Source of the DNA: Pogonophryne albipinna
Lineage: Eukaryota > Chordata > Actinopteri > Perciformes > Artedidraconidae
Length of the DNA stretch: 64,000 bases
Assembly: GCA_028583405.1 (NCBI GenBank)
Contig: CM053246.1
Location: 21,707,570-21,771,569, forward strand
Reading direction: 5' to 3'
Positions 10,497 through 22,881 of this stretch are shown in pieces. How positions within the stretch are numbered: position 1 is the first letter of the stretch; each line of letters starts with the position of its first letter. The translations under genes were made by a program, and so were the position numbers. Below the pieces are notes generated by a model, which did not search any database, was not told the origin of the DNA, and saw nothing but the letters and a program-made list of their open reading frames with translations.

Positions 10497-11735
10497 TCTT
10501 TTACCAATTGAAATGGTCTGACTGACAGAAAGCTGTGACAAGGCGTTTAATCACCTAATATTTTATAAGAAAAGAAAGATCAAGAAAGTCAAGGCAGAAG
10601 ATGCAATGATATGACTACTTGAGGTGTGTGTACTTAAGACCTATACTTTTATTTTCTTACACCAGATCGGCTTTCATCAGCTATTCGAAATCTAGTCGCA
10701 AATCTATTAAGTTTTGCATTCAAATCCTTACTAGGTTATTAATAGCTAAAGCCAAGATTACCATGTCGAATCTAAACATGTTTTGCAGTGTTACAGTTAC
10801 AGCTGGCACGTATACTAGGTTTAAATACATTATAGTTTTAAGCTTTTCTTAGAGGTGGTTTTAGACAAACACACTCACCCTGTCCTTTTAAAGAAATCAA
10901 TTTAAATGAGATATAAGAACCATTATGATAATAAAAAATGTTTGCAAAGTAAAAACTGAGGTGTGACTTGTGCCAAGACTCTTGTTCCTTTAATGTGCAC
11001 TCCCTGCTATGCTTAGATGACTCTTAACTGCTGTGATGCCCTTTATGTGCATGTGAGGGGTATGTTTGTTTTTGTGGGGCTGGAAAAGGATGGGAAAGGT
11101 GTAAAAGACCATTAGCCTATTTGCAACACCAAACCCAAGCAGCCTATGTCATCCGAGGACAATTATGGACTCATTAATCTAACACACATCAACGAAATAA
11201 GAAGACTTTTCATAATGCACACACACCGAACAACACAGGTCCCCAGTCCTCAGCTGCTAGATAAGATTAATACGAAGACTATAATGTCCCTTTGCAGACT
11301 TGTCAACAGTTCATTTATCTTCAGGCCATACAGCACACAGCCTTTTGAGAGTGTACTCACCTGAAAAGCATTGGTCATTTGTTCAAACAATGACCTTCCC
11401 TGGCCTTTTGCTGTCATGTGATTTATGACTGTCCTCTACAGTTAGACCAACACGTGTAAGTCACCTACGTTTATGATAAGTAACAAAGTAAAGAGAGGTG
11501 GGATTTTACAGAGGCAAAAACAGGAGACTATTATTCATGTACCGTCTCATATGAACAGTTCTGTTTTTCTTACATTAAGATGATTTCTCTTCAACCATAG
11601 CCGAGTAGTTTGGGATGCATAATGAAAACACAAACTAACAGATGCATACTTTAAAAACAGAGCAGTTTTTTCAAATGATTACAAGGACTTATTGCAGATG
11701 GGAGCTTTCTATGGGGTGTACAAGCTGAATGGTTA
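10497..11735. other. No recognisable feature
   Basis: AT-rich sequence with only short frames (10619-10852, 11146-11364), none recognisable. Confidence 0.5.
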
Positions 11736-11739
11736 AAGG

Positions 11740-14700
11740 GATAGTTTGGTTTCCCGGGTCGCCGAGGGTGCTGGCGTTGTTTGTTCGCCGCTCCTCCGCC
11801 CCAAATATTGTTCTTTAGTCCAGATCAGAACCTCTCCTGTCTGGCTCTCTACTTTTGAAACGTCAGTCATCAGCAAAAATAGCAGCATCACTATATCGAA
11901 TCGACACAGATATTTGTGTTGTCATCTCCTACCTGCTGGCTCTTTCCTGCTCACCGGTCCCTAGCCCACTAGCTAGCTAGCATTATCGGACCTAGCAGGC
12001 TGCTACCTAGATGCTCCTCGGCTCCCTGAAGTCTGCTGAGCTAACATTTCTGTCTCCACCCCAACTCCACCCTAACTCCACCCTAACTCCGCGGCTCGTG
12101 TGGGTCTTCCCATCCAGCTGCGATCAGCCGGCTTTCCCGCTGACATCGTCTCTCCCTGCCGCCTACAGCCGGTGGCTATCAAGCTAGCTAACCAGCTAGT
12201 AGGCTGGTCACCCGGCTCCCACTCTGCACCAGGCTGTCAGCCCCTCCTACGATTCTCCTCTGGAAACCACTGGAATTATTCTCCTGATATGCTGTGGATT
12301 ATAATTCTCATGTTATCTGGACTCACACCGCTCCTTCTTCCACGGTTATCCGGCTCCTGGTCTCTGCTGCCCGGGTCCCCAGCATTAGCTAGCTCCGTGC
12401 TAGCGCCACTTCACCGGATCATGCCGCCGCTCTACTCCCTGTCAGATCTCCACTCCTTTAATAACCGCCTGCGTCCGGACTGCATGGACATCCTCGCAGA
12501 TAATGAAATACTCCGCAAACGCCGTCCTCCACACAGAGGCTCTGGCCGTAAGTTTTTATTTCATTCCACGTCTCCACACTCCATCCCGTCCATTCGGTCC
12601 TGTCGCACGCCCACACTACGCCATCACAACAAACAACACGTGAATCTGACCAATCTCCTTCCACTCCCCCGGTCCACACAACCCCCCCAATGCAACGTCA
12701 CCTCAGAGCAGCCCTGCTCAACACACGCTCCATCCACAATAAAAGCCACATTCTAAATGAATTCATTAAAGACAATAACCTGGACTTTCTGTATCTGACC
12801 GAAACATGGCAAAAACCCCTGGACTATTTTTCTTTAAATCAAATCACCCCAGCAGGATTCACATACATTGACAAACCTCGACCACAAGGGCGGGGTGGTG
12901 GTATAGCTGCTATTATCAGAAAGGAAATAAAAGCTACCATAATCCCCATCCCTGATGTTTCTTCATTTGAACACCTGATCTTTAAACTCTCTGGTCCCAC
13001 TCCCCTGGTCACAGCCATCATCTACCGTCCCCCGAAGCCAAACCCCTCCTTTCTCTCCGACCTCTCTGACATTCTCACTCAGCTTTCTGCCATATCCCCA
13101 TCTGTTCTCCTCTTAGGTGATTTTAACATTCATGTTGACGACCCGACCTGCAAATATGCCTCTGAATTTAAGGAAACCCTTCACTGCTGCAACTTCTCTC
13201 AGCACATCAACTTCCCAACACACAGCCGTGGTCACATCCTGGACTTGGTCTGCTCCACTGGTCTCACCATCCATCATCTGTCCAGCCTCAATCTCCACAT
13301 CTCTGATCACCTGGCCATCATCATGGACATCAACATCCCCATCCCCGCCCAAAAGCAAAAACGCACAATAACCTACAGAAATCTCAAATCCATCTCACCT
13401 TCAGCAATCACTGCCTCCATTACCTGCAAGATGTCTGTCTCCCCCCCCCACTTTCTGAAAACCCATCTGAACTTGTGGACTATTATAACAGCACCCTCTC
13501 CTTCTGTCTCAATGAACTGGCCCCCACAAAAACAAAAAAATTCTCTTTCATACACTCCGCCCCCTGGTATACCCCCGAACTCCGCCAAATGAAATCAAGG
13601 AAACGTCAACTTGAACGCCAACACAAGAAAACCACACTAACAGTCCATCTTCAAATCTACAAAGACTATCTCCAGCAGTATAGTAACGCACTCAAAGCAG
13701 CCCGGTCTAATTACTACTCACAACTCATTCAGTCTGGCTCCAGCAACCCCAAGCGTCTGTTCTCCACCATCAGCAAACTTCTCAAACCCTGTGACAACGC
13801 CACCTCATCCTTCACCACCGAACAGTGCAACTCCTTCCTCTCGTTTTTCCAAACCAAAATCAGCAACATTTACAGCAATCTGACACCCTCATCAGCACCC
13901 CCCACCTCCCCTCCTGGCTCCCCCCCCTTCACCTCACAGCCCCTGTCCCACTTCTCCCCTGTGACCCCCATGCAACTGTCCGACTTCATGACTGGAATTA
14001 ACTCCACCTGCACACTTGACCCAATGCCCTCCAAATTTGTTAAAGAGAGCCTCCCTGTCATCTCCCAACTCATTGCCACCATCATTAACTCCTCTCTCAA
14101 ACTGGCTGCTGTCACACCCATTCTCAAAAGACCTGGACTCACACCTGACATCATGTCCAACTTCCGGCCCATCTCAAATCTCCCCTTTCTGTCAAAAATA
14201 CTTGAACGTGTCGTTGCCTCACAACTTAAAGCCCACCTCAGCTCCAATGATCTCTTTGAGCCATTTCAATCCGGTTTCCGATCAAAACACAGCACCGAAA
14301 CAGCTCTTCTCAAAATCACAAACGACCTCCTCCTCTCCTCTGACTCCGGCAACCTTAACATCCTCATCCTCCTCGACCTCACCGCAGCATTCGACACCAT
14401 CAACCACGCCATCCTGCTGTCCCTCCTCGAATCATCACTCAACATCACCGACACTGCACTCTCCTGGCTGAAAACCTACCTCACCGACAGACATCAGTTT
14501 ATCAACATCAACAACTGCACCTCCTCCACTGCTCCTCTGTCCCAAGGCGTCCCCAAGGGTTCGGTGCTTGGCCCCCTCCTCTTCATCCTCTACATGCTCC
14601 CCCTTGGCAAAATAATTTGTCGCCACAACCTTCAATTTCACTGCTACGCCGATGACATCCAACTTTATATCTCAACAAAAACCATCACCCCCACAACACA

Positions 14701-15640
14701 CTCCACTCTCACCAACTGTCTCTCAGAAATAAAAGCATGGATGCAAACAAACTATCTCCAACTGAACAGTGCCAAATCAGACATCATCATCATCGGCCCC
14801 CCATCCCGTATCAAAGACATCCAGAATTTCAACTTCACCATTGACAGCCACACTCTATCCCCCCCCCCCTCACATCCGCAACCTCGGAGTCATCTTCGAC
14901 AGTCAGCTCAAATTCAACCACCACATAAATCACATCACCAGGACCGCCTTTTTCCACCTCAAAAACATTGCCCGTCTCAGCCCATCACTCTCCTCCTCTG
15001 CTGCTGAAACCCTGATTCATGCATTCATCACTTCACGACTCGACTACTGCAATAGCATCCTCTACGGCATACCATCCAACCTAATCAATAAACTCCAACA
15101 TATCCAGAACTCTGCTGCCCGCCTCCTCACCCACACCCGCTCCCGAGACCACATCACTCCCGTCCTCCAGAACCTCCACTGGCTCCCCGTCCGTCAAAGA
15201 ATCAACTTCAAAGTCCTCCTCATTACTCACAAAGCCCTCAACAATCAGGCCCCCCCCTACCTCACAGACCTGCTGCACCACCACGCCCCTTCCCGCTGCC
15301 TCCGCTCATCAGAAGCCCACCTCCTATCCATCCCCACCCGCACCAATCACCGGACCTGGGGGGACAGAGCCTTCTCCGTCGCTGCCCCCTCCCTCTGGAA
15401 CTCACTCCCCCAACCCATCAGAGACTGCACTGACCTCACCACCTTCAAAAAACTCACAAAAACTCACCTCTTCAATCTGGCTTTTAATGTGTGATTGTTT
15501 TTGTATTATTTGACTTTAACTTTAACTATATATTTATTTGTTGTTCCTTCCTTTTCTTTTCCCTTCACTATATCTGTAAAGCGTCTTTGAGCACCTGTAA
15601 AAGCGCTAACAAATTAAATCTATTATTATTATTTATTATT
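11740..15640 (+). mobile_element. L2-clade LINE, nearly full length
   Basis: 5' leader from about 11740, a short tandem (CCCTAACTCCAC) near 12060, ORF2 with endonuclease and RT to 15494, then a 3' UTR ending in the L2 signature: AAAGCG..TTTGAG..AAAAGCGCTA at 15575-15612 and an (ATT)n tail. Damage is confined mostly to poly-C tracts, so it is one of the youngest LINEs here. Clear target duplications were not seen, as is usual for L2. Confidence 0.82.
12100..15494 (+). pseudogene. L2 ORF2: endonuclease + reverse transcriptase, three frameshifts
   Basis: Would encode the endonuclease/RT that nicks target DNA and copies the element RNA. Segments: N-terminal region (12100-12685; ATG at 12421 is a plausible start), endonuclease (12690-13440) with NTRS, TETW, IIYRPPKP, GDFNIHVDD and SDHLAI, all expected catalytic blocks; RT (13475-14860) with DLTAAFDTINH, PKGSVLGPLLF and an intact YADD; C-terminal region (14872-15494) with CNSILYG, HWLPVRQRI and LWNSLPQPI, ending in a stop. 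The frame changes at 12682-12688, about 13440-13450 and about 14861-14871, each time in a run of 7-11 C. All catalytic residues I can check remain, so it may be a very recent loss or a sequencing artefact. Confidence 0.82.
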
Positions 15641-15899
15641 CTATCGGGTACCTATTCATAGTAAGTGTATTACCAACAAGTGTGAGAAGGAGAGCAAATG
15701 TAAAACCTTTACACCTTGGTTCTCTCCATTTTGTTGTAGTGATATGAAAATCCCCACCTGCATGTTGACAGTATTGATTCCTTAAGTCTGTAGAGTGTGA
15801 AACGCTGGCTGTAAATGTCATTGGTACACTGTTGATCCAAGACAGAAATGCTCAGTAAGCAGTTTACTGCTCATGATATGACTTCTAGCATATAAAAAC

Positions 15900-16990
15900 T
15901 AGGGCTGTCAAACGATTAACATTTTTAATCAGCTTAAAAATTAATTAATCATGATTAATCACCATTCGAACTATGTCCAAAATATGCCATTTCTTTATGT
16001 ATATTGTTGTGGGAATGGAAAGATAAATGAAAGAAGGCGGATATATCCATTTAACATACAGTATCTATGTTTATTATAACATTTTTCTGCGTGTCAAAAT
16101 GAAAGACAGCCCACACACCTATCAATCATCAAACCGTGGGGTCTTAATTCATTACGAGTTGATTTCTATCAACGGGGGAGTACTTGAGGAAAGTCGACGG
16201 GGGGGGGCTAGTGGGGTACTTCGTGACCACAGAGTGTGAACGTTGTGATCAGCTGTTTTAGCGCAGTTCTCCAGTGAAGGGGGGGGAGTCTCCCTCCGCA
16301 GCCGGTTGGCGTAGTTTGGGCACAATTCCGTTGTACAGACCGACGTTAACAGCAGCCCTGTCTGTGCACACGGAGACCGACTCTGTCGTCCGGTGATCTA
16401 ACCGCCTTCTGGAAAAGCTTCACAAGTACGTCGGTACGAAAATGCGCTTTGTGTGTCACAAAGCGCATTTTCGTACCGACGTACTTGTGAAGTGACGGTA
16501 CGCATTTCAGATTACGCACATAACCTGCGTACCAGTTATGTGCACCCCTGTACTACAGCAAAGTATTCTCCTTCGGGACTTCCTGCAACAACACCACGCC
16601 GTTATCTTGATTCTGATTGGCCAGAAGACATTATCAAAGATGTTCTATTGAGAATACGATCACTACGTGAAAAAAGTTTTCAAAACCGTTTCTGGTCTTC
16701 GGTATTTCCAGACAAGTGTCTACTGAAATCAATCTTACTAACTGCTGTCTGTGCAATTCTCGGCGCGAATTGGCGGACTTTATTTTGCTTACTTTAACAT
16801 CATTTTTCATGGTGGGGCTAAGCCATTTCTTGATATGGGTGTAGCCTACCCCAGCCATACCCTGGCGCTGCCACTGGTGGGATGTATGGGGCGGGCCATT
16901 CTGCACATGTGTTAAATGCGTTAAATATTTTAACGCAATCAATTCAAAAAATTAATTACCGCCGTTAACGCGATAATTTTGACAGCATTA
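15900..16990. mobile_element. Non-autonomous hAT element, copy 1
   Basis: Ends TAGGGCTGTCAAA / TTTTGACAGCATTA. Flanked by perfect 8-bp duplications ATAAAAAC (15892-15899 and 16991-16998). No transposase is seen; short frames inside match no family. Nearly identical to 54491-55595. Size and duplication length place it in hAT. Confidence 0.88.
16418..16492. repeat. 36-bp perfect hairpin inside hAT copy 1
   Basis: Arms 16418-16453 and 16457-16492 are exact reverse complements with a 3-nt loop. Preserved intact in copy 2 (55023-55097). Confidence 0.92.
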
Positions 16991-17253
16991 ATAAAAACAC
17001 CACATGTCAACAGGGTTAATAACGTTTTATTGGAGAGAGTCTGCAGGGGTGCCCAACCAGTCAATCGAGATGTGTCTAAAAATAGAACAATAATATTCTG
17101 TTTTATCGTTAATGTCCTATAACATAATCTTCCCGTGCCTTGGCCGGCGTGACCCCATGTGTGGGGGCGTGGCTGGTGGGCAGTGGGCACTATTTCGCTG
17201 ACGTTGTCCGTGTCAACAGGAGTGACAGTCCGCACACACACAAGACCGCAATT

Positions 17254-18419
17254 ATGGCAGAAGCAAAAAAGCCCAAAATATATAATTTTCACTCCGAGTG
17301 GGAGGATGATTATTTTTGTATCTATTCCAATTCAAAGTCCATCTGTCTCATCTGCAATGCGAGCGTGGCTTTATCGAAGAAGGGTCATTTAGGAGCGGCA
17401 TTTCAAAACAGTGCACAAACGCTACGAGACGGAATTCCCTCCTAATTCTGCCCTACGCTCCCAAAAGGGGAGGGGCCTGAAAGGACAGCTAAATGCACAG
17501 CAGTCCATTTTCACCAGGCCCAACAACAAGAGCAAGGCTGCGACCAGAGCATCTTATCGTGTCAGTCACGTTCTTGCGAAACACATGAAGTCTTTCAAAT
17601 GGCGCGTTTCCACTGCAGGCCTCGCTCGGTTTGGTTAGGCCTTATTAGGCCCGGCTCACTTATGCTGCGCTTCCATTACAGTTTAGGAACTGGGGTAGTT
17701 ACTATAGTAACGCAGTGTAGGCGGAGCCGTGACGTCATCTTCAATGAGCGCCCCAAACAACAACACAGCCGTTAGCTCTTAGCACTCAGAGCTCACAGCT
17801 CTTCATATCTGTTCAGAAACTAGACAAAAGTTAAACAAGTACAAACCACAGACTGCCTGTGTCATGGCAAATACAGTCGCTGGTTTATTTATGTCTGTAT
17901 AGGCCGTTGTTGTGAGTGTGGACGGTCGGAGCATATATAACGTTAGCTTAGCCAAGCTCCATTTAGAAAGCACGCATTTTAAAAGGGTTTTTCGCCTGCC
18001 GTCTGACTGCAGACTTGTCAAAGCATTAATTCATGGTTTTTACTAACCGGTATCAGTATGTTGTTACTTCGGCATCATTTTGAAACGTGTATTACAATTA
18101 AATCACGGTCAAATATGTTCATCTTGTTGTAGTTGTAGCCCCTTGCTAGCGATTCTCTCTCTAGTTTTGCATACTCAGCCCGACTCAGCCTGGTTGTTCC
18201 TGGCCCTAGAACCACGATTTAGTCCCGGGCCAAAACTAGGCCAAGTGGAAACGCAACCAAAAACGGGCCCCGCACGGCTCGGCACGCTTAAAGCGAGCTA
18301 CCCGCTGCAGTGGAAACGCGCCAAAAGACGGCGACGTTGTGAAAGAAGCATTCCTGGAGGCTGCCGACGCGCTTTTTGGGGACAGTAAAAATAACAGTAG
18401 CATTTCAACAGGTTTTTGA
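17254..18419 (+). pseudogene. hAT transposase N-terminus with BED zinc finger, interrupted
   Basis: Starts MAEAKKPKIYNFHSEW, a signature of the hAT transposase group related to vertebrate GTF2IRD2/ZBED-type proteins. The BED finger cysteines (CLIC) and histidines (HFKTVH) are both present but on either side of a frameshift near 17390. The frame then runs through VFTR/ASYRVSHVLAKHMKSF and is cut at 17599 by a nested element; it resumes at 18324 (DGDVVKEAFLEAADALFGD) and ends at a stop at 18417-18419. The catalytic RNase-H-like region and the hATC dimerisation domain are missing. Non-functional. Confidence 0.75.
17600..18323. mobile_element. PIF/Harbinger-like non-autonomous element in hAT transposase
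   Basis: Perfect 19-bp terminal inverted repeats TGGCGCGTTTCCACTGCAG at both ends, 724 bp. The flanks share AAA, a 3-bp target duplication that falls in the Lys codon of the transposase. Three-base duplications fit PIF/Harbinger, but the assignment is inferred. No transposase inside; 17730-17900 contains CRE-like TGACGTCA. Confidence 0.75.
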
Positions 18420-18855
18420 TATAATAAAAAGTCAAGTTGGATACCGTTATTAATCAGCAGTAAGTTTTAGTTTTTTTGAACTTATTCATTATAATTATTG
18501 TACAAAATGGTATAAGAATGCAAACTTAAATTGATTATAGTCTATTATCACTTCAGGTTAAGAAACCAGTGTTGCTTGCATCCTATTTTAAAAGGCATTT
18601 ATTTTTATACTCTACTAAAATGCAACAAAAAAAGGGTTTGATTCTATTAATTTTGTCTTTTATTGCACTTTGGCAGCAGATTCCTGTGTAGCTTCAGATC
18701 TGAGTTGTCTTATTAGTAAGCCTAATTTAAATGGCAAAGAAAGGGTTCAGAGTCTTTTCTTTTTTCCTGTGTCATGTGTGGCAGCACTGTTCAATGTTTC
18801 TTGAAAACATTACCCACTGTAGTGAGGTGTGAATAAATTCCAACTCTGTATCAAC

Positions 18856-19296
18856 TGTTACGGAAACTTCGGAGCAGCAATGCAGAAAAGATGGAAACTG
18901 GAATCCTTGTAGTCAAACACTGAGATTTATTGAAAGTTATAAAAACGGCCGGAGAGCTTCACATAGTCTATCACACATTACATGTGGGCAAACCACGCGG
19001 AACTCTAAAGACAAAGGAGAATCATCATCTGTTATATCTGAGAGGAGGGACTTAGCAAGCCTGCCTAATGAATGCCAGACACAGGAACAAAGACCCCTCA
19101 GTATTTGCAATCCTTATCCTGAACCAAACTTTTCCCCACAGGAAGAAAGAGGACCTTTTGACCTGTGTCCCCGGTCAAGTTGCGAGCAAGAGCATAATGC
19201 GACTTAACGAGAAGCATATGTTTGTAATTTGTAAGGTTCTCAGGAAAGCTGAGAAACTCAATACACAAAGTGATCAGATTAAAATATTCCCTCACA
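18856..19296 (-). mobile_element. Solo LTR
   Basis: A 441-bp block bounded by TG..CA and flanked by 5-bp direct repeats TCAAC (18851-18855, 19297-19301). On the minus strand it begins TGTGAGGG and ends GTAACA, and has an AATAAA polyadenylation signal near 18925-18931, so transcription was leftward. No internal retroelement genes remain. This fits recombination between two LTRs; whether the parent was Gypsy-like or retroviral cannot be told. Confidence 0.72.
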
Positions 19297-19555
19297 TCAA
19301 CAACACTGTTGTGTAGCTTCAGTTAAACACTTGTTTGTGTGTAGATTAGAAAGAGGTAAGATAAAGGATCTGCAGTATTTTATGAAGTATTAATCGTACA
19401 AAGGTCAGTTTTATACAAGCAGAAGTGTGTATTTACCTGGTAGGAGGCTGTCAGTAATGGCTACGCCTCTCTATTTGGACTGGTAGATCTCGGCAGACTG
19501 GCAACTTTAAAAGTAGCTCTCGGTTCAAAAAAGGTTGGGCACCCCTGGTCTATAG

Positions 19556-20245
19556 GAACATTATAAATGTTTACATGCCCTCGACTCTATGTGATGTCAC
19601 GGACTTTAACTCTTAACATGACGTCCCATACACACCAATGTTAACTCTGTAAAGGTCATTTCTAAGACCAAGAAAAGTTGAATATTTAAACAAGTAATTT
19701 AATTATTCGCAGAATGTCTGAGAGATGTGAAACATTTTAAGTTTGAATAGAGTTTCGAGACGAAAGTATAAGTTGTATTTTTTTAAGCAAAATAAAAGAA
19801 AGTTGAAACATTTCTCAACTTGACGTCCAATCATTTAAATCCTTCCAGGTTTTCACATAACTCAATTAGCATACATAACTCAGGCATTCTATCCAAGAAT
19901 ATTTGGGAGCTTTGGAAGGAGACAGACTTTGTCCAAACCCTCTTTAGAACAAAAACATAAAATCCTTTTGAGACCAATTTAGGATTAGAGAAAGTTAAGC
20001 TGCCAACTGTGAGAAACCTGTTTTTATTACTCTCTCCCTCTTAGCTTTAATAGGCTGTAAAGCATATAAAGTGATAAGTATAATAATAATGTATCTCAGC
20101 ACAGCCTTGACTGGCACAATTCCCATTTCTCAGCCGCCCACACCAACATCCAAATCCCTCTGCACTCTCACCATTCCGACACCAAGGCAACAACACAATA
20201 GGGAGGAAATTAGGAGATGAGCTTGGAAAACAACACCTGCTTCCC
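19556..20245. other. No recognisable feature
   Basis: AT-rich sequence without gene or repeat signature. Confidence 0.45.
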
Positions 20246-20249
20246 ATCA

Positions 20250-20465
20250 GTTATAGAGGGGGAGGTATGAAGAGTGGGAGAAAGATGACAGATAGGAAAA
20301 TAAGAGAGGATAACAGGAAAAAGAAGCAGACAGCTGGGGCAGGGCACGATGACTTGCAGAGAAGGGTGAATATAGCAGAGAGAAATGAATATGAGAGGGA
20401 GATAGATGGAGATAAGAGGGTGAAAGGAAGAAGTGGGAGAAAGAGGAAGGGGGAGGCAAACATGC
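20250..20465. repeat. Polypurine-rich tract
   Basis: About 200 bp dominated by G and A on the plus strand (GAGAGG, GGGAGAAAG units) with few pyrimidines. Such tracts can form triplex DNA. Open frames across it are compositional artefacts. Confidence 0.55.
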
Positions 20466-20947
20466 ATCTTATATAGTACATACTGTGCATTGACAACACT
20501 TAGAAAGTGTTTTTTTTAAATGGAGTTATTATTATTAGCTTCCTCTTCGTCAGAGTTGATGAAATAAATCATCAGACTTAAATATACAATAATATAATTA
20601 TTGGATTTGAGAAACACAACAGAGACAGGATGGTGTCCTTTATATAAAAAGGTAACTTTAGGACAAATGATTTTGACAGCGGCACAGGACATTAATACAA
20701 ATGTTTGGTGAATTACTATGCCACCTTTTTTTTATCATCTTCTTTTCTTTATCACAATCCTATCACCGTGACTCAGACAAGAGATCAAATAAATTGCCTA
20801 TACTTTCTCTCTATAGCAACATGTGATGTATGATTAATGTAGCTTTTGAGAGGGTTGAGTGTTCAATATAATTCACTAAGGGCCTTGTCAAGTGATTTTC
20901 AGATTCATTTATTCAGTATGCATGCATGGAACATGTATTGGAGAGAC

Positions 20948-21717
20948 TGAAGCCTCATCCCAATACCCCTCCTCGACTCCTCCTTTCCCTCACTCGCCTC
21001 CCTTCCTTGCATCTTAGCTCCGCCTCCGTAAGATGCGAGCGAGAGACACGAGGAGGTGACGCGAGGACAGAGGAGTCCTCAGGTATTAATTGGGATGTCC
21101 TCGTTCACTCAAACGTCACTCTTAAACGACGTCTGTTAATGATGACATGTGCACAGCTGTATCCCCTCTCATCGGGCTTAACTGAATAACCCTTTAGAAA
21201 CGGCCCATTTCTCATTAAATATTTATTTAAATGAATTAATCTTTCTCTTGTTTGTCAAGGAATTCAATGTATGATGGTTGGTCCTGCTTTTGTGTTCCGT
21301 TTTGGTGTAAAATGTAGCCTACATTTAAATAAAAATATAATTATAGTAATGTGAAAGCCTTTTAGAAATGAAATGCACATAATAATTTCCACGGAGCTGT
21401 GAGCACTTATACATTTATGTGACGCTTTTCCACTCATCTTCCAGTTGTCGGTTTTCCTCTGTTGAAATCGACCAGCTGTGAAGGTGGGGGCGGGGCTTTT
21501 ATACGCGAGTAGTGAAAACACTTCCGCGTAGTCTGCTCGCGTGTATCCTCCCTTTCGTCTCCTCCCGCACCCCTCTTCCCTCACCCCTCCTCGACTCCTC
21601 CGTGTGCACTTCAGCTATTGGGACGTCCTTCATATGGCGTGTCTTGATCGATTTCCGGGTCAAGTCCCGGAGGAGGGGAAGAGAGGAGTCGAGGAGGGGT
21701 ATTGGGATGAGGCTTAA
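20948..21717. mobile_element. MITE with long terminal inverted repeats
   Basis: The left end (AAGCCTCATCCCAATACCCC..) is repeated inverted at the right end (21680-21715), about 33 bp each. The motif CCCCTCCTCGACTCCTC recurs internally at about 21583-21600. Possible 3-bp duplication GAC (20945-20947, 21718-21720), weakly supported. Superfamily uncertain. Confidence 0.68.
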
Positions 21718-22257
21718 GACAACAGCTGAGATTAAACAAAGCATGAACACCAGATTGAGATCCAGACTGAATCCATGCTGTGACAGATTTCTAAAAATAA
21801 TTCCCAACCCCCCTTTAAAAGAAGCATTTTCCCCTGCAGTATGTATTACATCAATCTTTCTCCTTGAGTGTTGACATCGAGCTCACCCTTAAACCTCTAA
21901 AGCAGGGGTGTCAAACTCAAGGACCGGGGGCCAAATCCGGCCTGTGACTGTGACTGTGGCCCCACAAGAGCTTGCAAAGAATATAATATGTTTATTATAC
22001 GGTTACATGCCGATTTACAGAAGCACGTTGCCCATAAACTACATGTCCCACGATGCATCTCAAATTTGACTTTGACTCTTTTTTCAAAATATTAATTTTT
22101 TTCAAAATGTCACTTCTTTTTTTTGATTTTGACTTTTCTTTCTCAGAATTTGGCTTTTCTTAATCATTTCGTGACATGCGCACTGAAGAGACTTGCAATG
22201 TTTTGCCCCAGACTTCTGATTTCAGACGTAGTTAATTATGAAGTTATTACCCTATCC

Positions 22258-22881
22258 TAGGGCTGCACGATTTTGGGAAAAAATCTAATTGCGGTTTTTT
22301 TTGACAAATATTGCGATTGCGATTTGAATTGCGATATTTGTTTTTAAGCGACCCAACGGAAGTTTATTGTAAAATGCAGCCATAACTCCGGCTAGGAAGG
22401 TCGTATCAACGTGCTTCCGTCTCTAGCACCCTCGCAGCCCGAGCTACGAGTGAAAGAACTAAACTTACATGAAACTTCCGTTGGGTTGCTTTAAAGTCAA
22501 GCTTCAGTTTAAGATTCACCCTGTAATAGAAACATGTGATGGAGCATTACTAACCTGACTCAGATGGTTTGTTTCACCAAAGCATCTAAAGCTCCATTGG
22601 AAGCCATTTGGAAAGGGCAGGCACTTTCAAAAGCACTTGGCAGGTGATTGGATCAATCTGTCTATCACCTTCTATCATGGGCTACTTCTGATTGATTAAC
22701 AATGGCTGGTACATGTGGAGCACAGCACTTCTGATTGGTGTGGATGACGGAGACACAAGAAAAAAAAAAAAAAAATGGTTAAAAAAAAAAATGTAAAAAA
22801 AAATCGCAGGCTTTGCGATTTGATAATCGCATCATTTCAAATCGCGATTTCGATTTAAAATCGATTAATCGTTCAGCCCTA
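22258..22881. mobile_element. hAT element, 624 bp, nested
   Basis: Termini TAGGGCTGCACGATT / AATCGTTCAGCCCTA. Perfect 8-bp duplication CCCTATCC at 22250-22257 and 22882-22889. AT-rich GCGATT-type subterminal repeats, poly-A runs at 22760-22800. Confidence 0.9.
22345..22496. mobile_element. Inner MITE-like inverted repeat
   Basis: AAGCGACCCAACGGAAGTTT near 22345 returns inverted as AAACTTCCGTTGGGTTGCTT ending near 22494, one mismatch in about 20. It sits within the nested hAT. Flanks are TTTAA-like, so a TTAA-type duplication is possible but ambiguous. Confidence 0.55.

Larger units (their letters stand above)
17044..19547 (+). mobile_element. hAT element with two nested insertions
   Basis: Terminal repeats CAGGGGTGCCCAACC at the left and its complement (GGTTGGGCACCCCTG) at the right. 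The 8-bp flanks (AGAGTCTG and GTCTATAG) do not match, so it is old or rearranged. It carries a BED-finger transposase fragment and is split by a 724-bp Harbinger-like element and a 441-bp solo LTR; its own sequence is about 1.3 kb. Confidence 0.75.

Noticed and set aside
16453..16942. Open frames on both strands within the hAT copies (also 55058-55547)
   Set aside because: They coincide in both copies because the copies are nearly identical, cross the hairpin, and match no transposase family.
17036..19555. 8-bp duplication for the 17044-19547 hAT
   Set aside because: Flanks AGAGTCTG and GTCTATAG share only GTCT; not a duplication.
20210..20499. Three overlapping minus-strand frames rich in Ser/Pro/Leu
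   Set aside because: Produced by the polypurine tract; no protein signature.
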